From: Neobacillus paridis
GTDB lineage: Bacteria; Bacillota; Bacilli; Bacillales; Cytobacillaceae
Direction of reading: 5' to 3'
Length of the DNA stretch: 64,000 nucleotides
Assembly (NCBI RefSeq): GCF_016765675.1
Contig: NZ_JAESWB010000168.1
Span: forward strand, 1 to 64,000
A program made the position numbers and the translations under genes. Below are positions 26,935 to 34,179 of this stretch, piece after piece (within the stretch, counting starts at the first letter, position 1; every line of letters begins with the position of its first letter). The notes beneath the pieces are model-generated. The model ran no database searches and was not told the origin of the DNA. It saw only the letters and a program-made list of their open reading frames with translations.

Positions 26935-27243
26935 ATGAATGAGGAATTAAAAGAGAATATAATGGGGGCTCTGGAGCTTGTTATTGATCCTGAGCTTGGC
27001 ATAGATATTGTTAACTTAGGTTTGGTTTACAACCTGGAAATGGATGACGAAGGCATTTTGACTGTTACAATGACGTTAACAGCAATGGGTTGTCCGCTTG
27101 CTGGAACAATCGTAGATCAAGTGAAAAGGGCATTGGCGGATATCCCCGAAATTAAAGATGTGGATGTCAACATTGTTTGGAATCCGCCATGGAATAAGGA
27201 CATGATGTCACGCTATGCAAAAATTGCTTTAGGAATTCGCTAA
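26935..27243 (+). CDS. yitW: MIP18/DUF59 family Fe-S assembly protein (YitW)
   Basis: This 102-aa protein has the MIP18 motifs VIDPELGIDIVNLGLVY (residues 17-33) and TMTLTAMGCPLAGTI with the conserved Cys near 59. SufT/PaaD-like members help deliver Fe-S clusters to target proteins. The ATG follows AAAAGGAGTG. The next gene starts 14 bp after its stop, and the position after yitU matches B. subtilis. Confidence 0.88.
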   Translation: MNEELKENIMGALELVIDPELGIDIVNLGLVYNLEMDDEGILTVTMTLTAMGCPLAGTIVDQVKRALADIPEIKDVDVNIVWNPPWNKDMMSRYAKIALGIR

Positions 27244-27257
27244 GGAGTTACAGTTAC

Positions 27258-27596
27258 ATGAATAATAAAGTGATCTTAGTCAGCTCCAATCAGCTTGGCG
27301 GGGGCGATCAAATCTTAGGAGAAAACATTTTAGAAACATTTTTCACGATTTTAAAGCAAAGGGACGACCTTCCTGCGGCTGTTTTTTGCATGAACAGCGG
27401 GGTCTTGACGATGACAGAAGAGTCACTCGTTTCCGTCCACTTAAAAGAACTTGAGCAAAAGGGTGTCGCTATTTTAGCGTGTAAAACATGTGCCGACCAT
27501 TATGGGGTCAGTGAAAAATTAACCGTCGGTAAGATAAGCGGCATGGGAGATTTTATTGAACTGGCCGCAAAATATGAGGTATTAACCATTTCCTAA
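27258..27596 (+). CDS. DsrE-family (YedF C-terminal-like) sulfur-relay protein
   Basis: This 112-aa protein has the DsrE fold pattern SSNQLGGGDQILGENILETF (residues 9-28), AVFCMNSGVL near 42 and ILACKTCADHYGV near 73. Proteins of this type carry sulfur or selenium on Cys; a TusA domain usually fused in YedF is absent. Co-transcription with yitW suggests a role in sulfur or Fe-S trafficking; this is inference. Confidence 0.75.
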   Translation: MNNKVILVSSNQLGGGDQILGENILETFFTILKQRDDLPAAVFCMNSGVLTMTEESLVSVHLKELEQKGVAILACKTCADHYGVSEKLTVGKISGMGDFIELAAKYEVLTIS

Positions 27597-27621
27597 ACAG
27601 CAGTTTCTACTGCTGTTTTTA
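27596..27621 (+). terminator. Terminator after yitW-dsrE
   Basis: AACAGCAGT-TTCT-ACTGCTGTT is followed by TTTACTT and overlaps the stop codon. Confidence 0.88.
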
Positions 27622-27722
27622 CTTAATTCCTTCCTTGTCTACTTAACGGTTTCCATGAACATGAACCGCTTTACAAACTCGCAGATAGCAGATTTTGGCG
27701 GGAATTCCCAATCTGGCGAAAG

Positions 27723-27765
27723 TGTGAGATAGTTCACTTTTCCCAAGCATAAACAGCTTTATAAT
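27723..27765 (+). promoter_or_regulatory. Fnr-activated class II promoter of the radical SAM gene
   Basis: TGTGA-N6-TCACT (27723-27738) matches the Fnr/CRP consensus at 9 of 10 fixed positions. The -10 TATAAT lies at 27760-27765. If transcription starts at 27772, the box centre (27730.5) is at -41.5, the position for class II activation. There is no TTGACA-like -35. Confidence 0.78.
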
Positions 27766-27818
27766 ATTGGATATTAAGGCAATTTTGGCCGAAATAGCCG
27801 TATTAGGAGGCGTTTGAA

Positions 27819-28943
27819 ATGGATTTTAGCCGGGACTTTAATAAAGATCCGTTTATTGTCATTTGGGAATTGACCCGGGCTTGTCAATTAAAGTGTCTGC
27901 ATTGTCGTGCCGATGCACAATATACAAGAGATCCCAGGGAGTTAACCTTTGAAGAAGGAAAAAACTTAATCGATCAAATATATGAAATGAATAATCCGCT
28001 GCTTGTGTTTACTGGTGGTGACCCGCTGATGCGGCAGGATGTATTCGACATTGCTAAATACGCGGTCGATAAAGGGGTACGGGTTTCGATGACACCTAGT
28101 GCAACCCCAAATGTGACGCTTGAAGCGATGCGTAAAGCGAAAGAGGTTGGTCTTTCTCGCTGGGCCTTTAGTCTAGATGGACCCACTGCCGAGATCCATG
28201 ACCATTTTCGCGGGACAGCTGGCTCGTTTGACCTGACGATCGAAAGGATAAAGTATTTACATGAGCTGGAAATGCCAATTCAGATCAATACCGTTGTCTC
28301 CAGGTATAATTATGAGCATCTGGAGGAAATGGCAAAATTAGTGGAAGAGTTAAATTGCGTCCTTTGGAGCGTTTTTTTCCTCGTACCAACAGGGAGAGGG
28401 CAGGTATCTGACATGATATCTCCGGTAGAGCATGAAAAGGTGCTGCGCTGGCTGTATGATCTTAGTAAGCAAGTTTCGTTTGATATTAAAACAACCGAAG
28501 CAATGCACTATCGTCGAGTTGTCATTCAGCAGAAAATGCGGGAAGCGAAAGCGAAGACTAACGAAATCGATTATCTAGCGGCATTAACCGAAAAAGGGCT
28601 GACCGGATCGATTGATGGCTTAGGCAGGGCACCGAAAGGCGTTAATGATGGGAACGGCTTTGTATTTATTTCCCACATTGGCGATGTTTATCCGAGTGGT
28701 TTGCTCCCGGTTAAGGCTGGAAATGTTCGGGAAACTCCGCTTGCGGAAATTTATCGGGAGTCCCCCATTTTCAAGGCACTAAGAAATCCGGATGGCTTTA
28801 AGGGCAAATGCGGTGTTTGTGAATTCCGCTATGTCTGCGGCGGGTCAAGGTCAAGAGCCTACGCCATGACCGGAGACTACCTCGAAAGTGAACCATTCTG
28901 CGTTTATATTCCTAAGGCATTAAGGGAAAAGCAAGGACAATAA
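27819..28943 (+). CDS. Radical SAM/SPASM protein (NirJ/AhbC/D-like)
   Basis: This 374-aa enzyme has the radical SAM cluster motif CQLKCLHC (Cys22, 26, 29) and TGGDPLM near 65, and a C-terminal SPASM-type Cys set (CGVCEFRYVCGG near 335, then C near 363). The overall pattern is like heme-modifying NirJ/AhbC and the TIGR04053 group; substrate unknown. An Fnr-type promoter and neighbours for molybdopterin synthesis point to anaerobic cofactor or heme modification, as inference. The ATG follows TAGGAGGCG. It stands alone between terminators. Confidence 0.85.
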   Translation: MDFSRDFNKDPFIVIWELTRACQLKCLHCRADAQYTRDPRELTFEEGKNLIDQIYEMNNPLLVFTGGDPLMRQDVFDIAKYAVDKGVRVSMTPSATPNVTLEAMRKAKEVGLSRWAFSLDGPTAEIHDHFRGTAGSFDLTIERIKYLHELEMPIQINTVVSRYNYEHLEEMAKLVEELNCVLWSVFFLVPTGRGQVSDMISPVEHEKVLRWLYDLSKQVSFDIKTTEAMHYRRVVIQQKMREAKAKTNEIDYLAALTEKGLTGSIDGLGRAPKGVNDGNGFVFISHIGDVYPSGLLPVKAGNVRETPLAEIYRESPIFKALRNPDGFKGKCGVCEFRYVCGGSRSRAYAMTGDYLESEPFCVYIPKALREKQGQ

Positions 28944-28960
28944 AGAGAAATATCATGAAT

Positions 28961-28997
28961 AAAAGATGGTCGGGCGCTCAAGAACCCACCATCTTTT
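28961..28997 (+). terminator. Terminator after the radical SAM gene
   Basis: AAAAGATGGT (28961-28970) pairs perfectly with ACCATCTTTT (28988-28997). Confidence 0.85.
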
Positions 28998-29109
28998 ATC
29001 ATAAGTCAATAAAAATATTATCATAGTGTTTAAAGTATTAGTCTTTTTTTTGTCATCATTTGATACAATAGTGATAACACGTTTCTTTAATATAACGGAG
29101 TTGAATTCA

Positions 29110-30126
29110 ATGGAAAAAACCATTATCAAGGATAAATTAACCAGACCTTTACGGGACTTAAGAATCTCAGTTATTGACCGCTGTAATTTTCGCTGTCAAT
29201 ATTGTATGCCTGCTGATCAGTTTGGTCCTGATTTTGAATTCTTACCTCGAAGTGCTTTGCTGACATATGAAGAGATTGTGAGAGTTGCCAATATATTTGT
29301 TCAATTGGGGGTCGAAAAAATCCGCCTGACCGGTGGTGAACCGCTGTTAAGACGGGATTTACCAACTCTGGTAGAAAAGCTTGCCCAAATAGACGGATTA
29401 GCTGACCTTGCCTTAACGACGAATGGTGTCCTTTTACCAAAATTAGCCTGGGAGTTAAAGAAGGCTGGTTTACAGCGAGTAAATATTAGTCTGGACAGCT
29501 TGGATGACAAGCTTTTTGGAAAAATAAACGGGCGAGGAGTCGCAATTGGTCCGGTACTTGCCGGTATAGAAGCAGCAAAGCAAGCAGGACTTCGAATCAA
29601 AATTAATATGGTGGTTAAGAAAGGGTTAAATGAATCAGAAATTATTCCGATGGCAAAATATTGCAAAGCGAACGGCTTAGAACTTCGTTATATTGAATTT
29701 ATGGATGTCGGTTCGACAAATGGCTGGAAAATGGATGATGTTGTCACCAAACGGCAAATCTATGAACTGTTAGAACAACATTTCGAGCTGGAGCCTGTTA
29801 CTCCTGCTTATTATGGAGAAGTTGCCAAACTTTACCGCTACAAGGATCAGAACATCAATGTAGGGTTTATTACTTCAGTGTCTGAATCTTTTTGCTCAAG
29901 CTGTACTCGTGCCAGACTGTCTGCCAATGGACAAATTTTTACTTGTCTATTTAACGGAAATGGCCATGATATCCGCAATTTTATGCGGAATGGCGCTACG
30001 GATGAACAATTATCTGAGCGGATTAGCACCATTTGGAATGGACGCGATGACCGATATTCCGATGAACGAACTGCTGGGATTAACAACGACCGCAAGAAAA
30101 TTGAAATGTCTTACATTGGCGGCTAA
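29110..30126 (+). CDS. moaA: GTP 3',8-cyclase MoaA
   Basis: This 338-aa radical SAM enzyme catalyses the first step of molybdenum cofactor synthesis, GTP to 3',8-cyclo-GTP. The N-terminal cluster motif is CNFRCQYC (about residues 27-34), with TGGEPLL near 77. The C-terminal cluster motif CSSCTRARLSANGQIFTC is near 263, and the C-terminus is the conserved Gly-Gly. ATG 29110 follows CGGAG; an upstream in-frame ATG at 29026 would add 28 hydrophobic residues foreign to MoaA. Confidence 0.95.
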   Translation: MEKTIIKDKLTRPLRDLRISVIDRCNFRCQYCMPADQFGPDFEFLPRSALLTYEEIVRVANIFVQLGVEKIRLTGGEPLLRRDLPTLVEKLAQIDGLADLALTTNGVLLPKLAWELKKAGLQRVNISLDSLDDKLFGKINGRGVAIGPVLAGIEAAKQAGLRIKINMVVKKGLNESEIIPMAKYCKANGLELRYIEFMDVGSTNGWKMDDVVTKRQIYELLEQHFELEPVTPAYYGEVAKLYRYKDQNINVGFITSVSESFCSSCTRARLSANGQIFTCLFNGNGHDIRNFMRNGATDEQLSERISTIWNGRDDRYSDERTAGINNDRKKIEMSYIGG

Positions 30127-30156
30127 AAACAGAATTCACTATCATTTTAGTTAAAA

Positions 30157-30188
30157 AATGAGCCTGCAGATATACTGGCAGGCTCATT
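30157..30188. terminator. Bidirectional terminator between moaA and ric
   Basis: AATGAGCCTGC pairs with GCAGGCTCATT across a 10-nt loop. Confidence 0.87.
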
Positions 30189-30193
30189 ATTCA

Positions 30194-30889
30194 CTACATA
30201 TATCTCGGAAACAAAATATTATTTTCGAGATGGACATGCATAAAGGTTAATCCTTCTAATGCCTCCAACCGGGCATAAACTAAACGATAGGTACCGCAAG
30301 CGTCAAGCGGTAAAGCATAGTCGGAAGTAATGGAGCGGATTTGTCTTAAAATCTCACCGCATTGGTCATGTTCTTTTTCAAGCTCAACAATCTGATTGAT
30401 TGCTTCTTGACGATTTTCAATTGTTCCCTTTTCAAGCTGTCTAATTAACGGAAAGACGGTTGCCTCTTCTTTTTCCATATGCTCAAGCAACTCTTTCTTG
30501 AATTCATTAAAAAGCTCATAGACCTTTAAAAGCTCTGGATGATTATCACCATGAACGCGGGAAACCTTCGTCACATAGGGGCTAAGGTTCTTTAATTCTT
30601 CTTCAGATACTCGATGATAATTTTCAATCACATAATCGATAATGGTGTCAGAATTAGAATCGGTCCAAACGGTTACATCTTTTTCTTCATCTTGGTATTT
30701 TTCGAAAACTTCTTTTAATTCTTCCAGCACTGTATCGATATCAAGCCCACGTTGGGAAACTGCCTGTGATAAAGGGATATTTCCGCCACAGCAAAAATCG
30801 ATGCGCTTCTTTTTAAAGATATCGCTTGTTTTAGGTAATTCATTCACTATATCTCTAACTAAAGAATCAGCTGTAAATGGAAAAGACAT
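30194..30889 (-). CDS. ric: Iron-sulfur cluster repair di-iron protein (RIC/ScdA/YtfE)
   Basis: This 231-aa protein has an N-terminal ScdA domain (RIDFCCGGN near residue 30) and a C-terminal hemerythrin-like four-helix domain with His and Glu ligands (HGDNHPELL near 112, EHMEKEEATVFPLI near 138, EHDQCGEIL near 172, HVHLENNILFPRY at the end). RIC proteins restore Fe-S clusters damaged by nitric oxide or oxidants. The start at 30889 follows AAGGAGGATTTC. An Fnr-type promoter lies upstream. Confidence 0.93.
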   Translation of the reverse strand: MSFPFTADSLVRDIVNELPKTSDIFKKKRIDFCCGGNIPLSQAVSQRGLDIDTVLEELKEVFEKYQDEEKDVTVWTDSNSDTIIDYVIENYHRVSEEELKNLSPYVTKVSRVHGDNHPELLKVYELFNEFKKELLEHMEKEEATVFPLIRQLEKGTIENRQEAINQIVELEKEHDQCGEILRQIRSITSDYALPLDACGTYRLVYARLEALEGLTFMHVHLENNILFPRYM

Positions 30890-30935
30890 TAGGAAATCCT
30901 CCTTTGAATCGTAAAGTTTAATAATTACTAACATA

Positions 30936-30978
30936 ATCATAATCCAAACGAGTAAAAAACAAGGTGACCGGCATCACA
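30936..30978 (-). promoter_or_regulatory. Fnr-activated class II promoter of ric
   Basis: Read on the minus strand, TGTGA-N6-TCACC (30978-30963) precedes TATGAT (30941-30936). With a start at 30929, the box centre (30970.5) is at -41.5, the same geometry as the radical SAM promoter. Confidence 0.75.
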
Positions 30979-31078
30979 CTTTTGCTATGTTTTTTTCTTC
31001 TTTGTGAAATCCATTAGCGTTTTCAAATTATAGGGTTATAATGAATATTGAGATTTTGAACTGTTGAGATAGGAGCCG

Positions 31079-32350
31079 ATGAAATTGTTTGAAAGAAGAC
31101 AACCCATTCCAATTGCAGATGCAGTAAAAAAAATTATTGCTTTTCCACACCAAGCAGTAATTGAGCATGTTCCCATTGAGGAAAGTTATGGTCGTTTTTT
31201 GGCTGCGGATTTAACAGCCACCCATGATGTTCCCCATTTTGACCGATCACCGTATGATGGGTTTGCTATCCGTTCGATCGACACTGAAGGGGCGGGCATA
31301 TCCAACCCGGTTGAATTCGAAGTGATTGATCACATTGGTGCAGGAGCAGTTTCTGCAAAAATAGTCAGCAGGAACCAGGCAGTCCGGATTATGACCGGTG
31401 CGATGATGCCTGAAGGAGCCGATGCGGTCGTTATGTTTGAAGTGGCACATACGTACGAAAAAAACGAAGTTCCTTTTATGTCTATTAAGCGCAGCATTAA
31501 AAAGGGCGAAAACGTTTCTTTCAGAGGAGAGGATGCCAAGGAGGGAGAGGTACTTGTCAAAAAAGGAATATCGATTAACCCAGGAATTCAAGCTATGCTT
31601 GCGACTTTTGGCTACAACCAAGTACCAGTGGCTAAAAAGCCGCTTGTTGGTCTATTTGCTACCGGTACCGAATTACTGGAAGTTGATGAGCCTTTAGTGC
31701 CCGGAAAAATTCGTAATAGTAACTCCTATATGATTGCAGCACAAATTGCCAGATCCGGGGGAACCTGTCGTTACTTCGGTAAACTTCCGGATGAATTTGA
31801 TACGTGTTTTACGGCAGTGAAGAATGCAATCGATAAAGTAGATTTTCTGATTACGACAGGAGGAGTGTCTGTTGGCGATTATGACTTTCTTCCGGAAATT
31901 TATCAAAAATTAGGCGCTGAAGTCCTTTTTAATAAAGTAGCCATGCGTCCTGGCAGTGTGACAACCGTTGCCCGTCATAACGGCAAGCTGTTATTTGGAC
32001 TTTCCGGCAATCCATCAGCATGTTATGTCGGGTTTGAATTGTTTGTTAGACCCGTTATTCGAATCGCCCTTTGTTCGCCAAAGCCACATCTAAGAAAGGA
32101 AAAAGCAATCCTTGAAGTAGACTTTCCAAAGGCGAATCCATTTACAAGATTGGTCCGCAGCACCGTCTATTTGGAGGATGGAAGATTAAAGGTGGTCCCT
32201 AGCGGATTAGATAAATCAAATATTATTATGAGCCTTTCTGGGGCTAATGCTTTGACGATACTGCCTGGGGGGACGAGAGGTTTTACCGCGGGCAGTGAAG
32301 TTACGGTACTCTTGCTTGAAGATCAGACTGGTAGTGAATGGCCTTGGTAA
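31079..32350 (+). CDS. moeA: Molybdopterin molybdenumtransferase MoeA
   Basis: This 423-aa enzyme inserts molybdate into adenylylated molybdopterin. Domain signatures are HFDRSPYDGFAIRS near 59, RIMTGAMMPEGADAVV near 104, TTGGVSVGDYDFLP near 260 and LFGLSGNPSACYVGFELFV near 304. ATG 31079 is only three bases after AGGAG. TTG 31085 would be nine bases away and gives an N-terminus (MFERRQPIPIADAV) aligned with known MoeA, so the true start may be 31085. A TATAAT lies at 31037-31042. It overlaps mobB by 13 bp. Confidence 0.94.
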   Translation: MKLFERRQPIPIADAVKKIIAFPHQAVIEHVPIEESYGRFLAADLTATHDVPHFDRSPYDGFAIRSIDTEGAGISNPVEFEVIDHIGAGAVSAKIVSRNQAVRIMTGAMMPEGADAVVMFEVAHTYEKNEVPFMSIKRSIKKGENVSFRGEDAKEGEVLVKKGISINPGIQAMLATFGYNQVPVAKKPLVGLFATGTELLEVDEPLVPGKIRNSNSYMIAAQIARSGGTCRYFGKLPDEFDTCFTAVKNAIDKVDFLITTGGVSVGDYDFLPEIYQKLGAEVLFNKVAMRPGSVTTVARHNGKLLFGLSGNPSACYVGFELFVRPVIRIALCSPKPHLRKEKAILEVDFPKANPFTRLVRSTVYLEDGRLKVVPSGLDKSNIIMSLSGANALTILPGGTRGFTAGSEVTVLLLEDQTGSEWPW

Positions 32351-32877
32351 ATGCTGTTGTATTTCAAGTTGTTGGTTTTCAAAATAGCGGGAAAACAACG
32401 TTTATTAGGAAATTAATAGCAACCCTAGCTAATAATGGGGTAAAAACAGCAGTCATCAAACATCACGGTCATGGAGGAAAACCGGATGTCCTGGAACACA
32501 AGGATTCCAGTAAACATGTCAGTGCCGGTGCTATAGCAGCGATCACAGCTGGTGATGGCCGCTTGCTTCTTCAGGCAGAAGGACAGGAATTAAGTTTGCC
32601 AGAGCAAATACAACTGTTAGATTTCTTCCATCCCGATTTGATTTTGATTGAAGGTCATAAGTTTTCGGGATATCCGAAGGTGGTATTACTAAAAGAAATC
32701 GGCGATGTCGATTTATTGCATAGGTTGACAAACATTAAGGCGGTCATATACTGGCAGGAAGAAATAAAGGATTTGGTCAAAGGATGGTTCGATCTTCCAT
32801 GCTTTTCCATAAATGATCGATCTGCCGAACAATTTATTGTCGAGAGATGTACCGATGCTGTACATAAGAATAAGTAG
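32338..32877 (+). CDS. mobB: Molybdopterin-guanine dinucleotide adapter MobB
   Basis: This 179-aa P-loop GTP-binding protein has Walker A GFQNSGKTTF near residues 13-22, the family motif AVIKHHGHGG near 40 and DLILIEGHKFSGYPKVVLL near 100. MobB assists MobA in attaching GMP to molybdopterin. mobA is not in this window. The start overlaps moeA, so translation is coupled. Confidence 0.92.
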   Translation: MALVNAVVFQVVGFQNSGKTTFIRKLIATLANNGVKTAVIKHHGHGGKPDVLEHKDSSKHVSAGAIAAITAGDGRLLLQAEGQELSLPEQIQLLDFFHPDLILIEGHKFSGYPKVVLLKEIGDVDLLHRLTNIKAVIYWQEEIKDLVKGWFDLPCFSINDRSAEQFIVERCTDAVHKNK

Positions 32878-32901
32878 CAGAATACTAAATCAGGTAAAGG
32901 A

Positions 32902-32930
32902 AAAAATCGGCCACTCGGGCCGATTTTTTA
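32902..32930. terminator. Bidirectional terminator between mobB and fnr
   Basis: AAAAATCGGCC pairs with GGCCGATTTTT around a 5-nt loop. Confidence 0.88.
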
Positions 32931-32940
32931 TATAAAAAGG

Positions 32941-33636
32941 TTAATCAATCTTACAAATTTCTACTGGGCAATCCTCACAGTCAACTTCTTGTTTTAAATA
33001 CTCTACATCGTGAACTGTAATCGTACCCTTTGCAATCGAGATAATTTCATGTTTTTTCAAATCACTGAGCAGCCGGTTTACTACCTCCCTCGAGGTACCG
33101 CAGAAATTGGCTAATTCCTGATTCGTCAACGGCAAGTCAATGACTATCCCATTGCTGGCAGTGATTCCATAGCTGTTGCAAAGACGTATTAAGGTTGAGT
33201 ATAAGGCCCCTTTTTTTCCGTACAAAACAAGATCACGAAACTTTGTTTGTGTTTTTCGCGATTGCAGGCTCATCCATTGGATGAATTCAAAAGAAAGGGG
33301 AAGATCCTCTGATAATTTTTTCTCGAGTTCCTCTCTCATAATAACCGCTACTTCACCACTCTCGGCGACACGAGCACTTAATAAATACCGCGGCGAAGAA
33401 GAGAACAAGTTTAACTCGCCGATAAAATCACCATGGCTGCACATTCTTAAAGTAAGCTCCCGGCCATCGGGGATAATTTTACTCAGTTGAAGGACACCGC
33501 TTTGGACAATAAATAGTTCCTCAGCATGACTTCCCTCCCGGAATAAGAAGTCCCCTTTTTTCATTTTTTTAACGTAGTGAACCAGTTCAAAAAGACGTGA
33601 GAGTGTAACTGGAATTTCATTGATTGACTGTTGCAT
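32941..33636 (-). CDS. fnr: Anaerobic regulator Fnr (Crp/Fnr family)
   Basis: This 231-aa protein has an N-terminal cyclic-nucleotide-binding-like beta barrel (about 20-115), a dimer helix and a winged helix with recognition helix GTSREVVNRLLSDL near 182. The C-terminal Cys220, Cys223 and Cys228 have the same spacing as the iron-sulfur ligands of B. subtilis Fnr, unlike the N-terminal set of E. coli FNR. It therefore probably senses oxygen and activates genes with TGTGA-N6-TCACA boxes, two of which lie nearby. Start 33636 follows AAAGGTGG; a GTG at 33648 overlaps it. Confidence 0.9.
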   Translation of the reverse strand: MQQSINEIPVTLSRLFELVHYVKKMKKGDFLFREGSHAEELFIVQSGVLQLSKIIPDGRELTLRMCSHGDFIGELNLFSSSPRYLLSARVAESGEVAVIMREELEKKLSEDLPLSFEFIQWMSLQSRKTQTKFRDLVLYGKKGALYSTLIRLCNSYGITASNGIVIDLPLTNQELANFCGTSREVVNRLLSDLKKHEIISIAKGTITVHDVEYLKQEVDCEDCPVEICKID

Positions 33637-33889
33637 AATTTTAACCACCTTTACAGGTACGAATCAGGCCTGAAAATGAAACTGTTCGGTGAAATTAACA
33701 TGATATTACCATAAGTATATTGTTTACAAGGAATAAATAGCAATAATTGTAGAATAAATTCATATAATCTTCATAAAAAGTATTTCTTAGGAAATAATGT
33801 CGATTCGTTAGTCAAATTGAAAGAAATTCCTTTATTGGACCGATATTAAAAGGTAATACTACAAATGTTAATAATAAGGAGGGATGAAA

Positions 33890-34069
33890 ATGGGACAAAA
33901 TCGACAATTTAAACCGGGAGACAAGGCACCGAATAACGGTGTCTATATTGAAGTCGGAGATACAGGGAGCAATGTGATTAACCCTAAAAAAATAAAGCTT
34001 AAAGCCGGAGATCCATTTCCAGAAAACTCGAATGATGAGAGGGTTTGGACCTATCAAAGGAAACCATGA
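33890..34069 (+). CDS. yjzC: YjzC family small protein
   Basis: This 59-aa protein matches YjzC, with [20 protein letters not shown] then [15 protein letters not shown] and a C-terminal VWTYQRK. Function unknown. ATG 33890 is preferred over 33884, which abuts the AAGGAGGG site directly. It begins the block syntenic with the B. subtilis yjzC-yjbF region. Confidence 0.88.
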   Translation: MGQNRQFKPGDKAPNNGVYIEVGDTGSNVINPKKIKLKAGDPFPENSNDERVWTYQRKP

Positions 34070-34073
34070 TAGA

Positions 34074-34113
34074 AAAAGATAAAGTCATCCCAAAATGGAT
34101 GGCTTTATCTTTT
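34074..34113 (+). terminator. Terminator between yjzC and clpB
   Basis: AAAAGATAAAGTCATCC pairs with GGATGGCTTTATCTTTT with one G-T pair; T-rich sequence follows and contains the clpB -35. Confidence 0.85.
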
Positions 34114-34166
34114 ACTTTTAATGGAGGATTTTCTATAATAAAGTTAATAGGTCAAAAAAGGTCAAA
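34111..34166 (+). promoter_or_regulatory. clpB promoter with tandem CtsR operator
   Basis: TTTACT (34111-34116) and TATAAT (34134-34139) are 17 bp apart. GGTCAAA-AAA-GGTCAAA (34150-34166) is a perfect tandem heptad of the known CtsR operator and covers the predicted transcription start, as expected for heat-labile repression. Confidence 0.92.
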
Positions 34167-34179
34167 GGATGTGAAAAAT

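Noticed and set aside
29026..29109. N-terminal extension of MoaA with hydrophobic residues
   Set aside because: It has no ribosome site, and the ATG at 29110 gives the family N-terminus.
34045..34179. 45-residue N-terminal extension of ClpB
   Set aside because: It runs through the yjzC terminator, promoter and CtsR operator; the GTG at 34180 fits the family.
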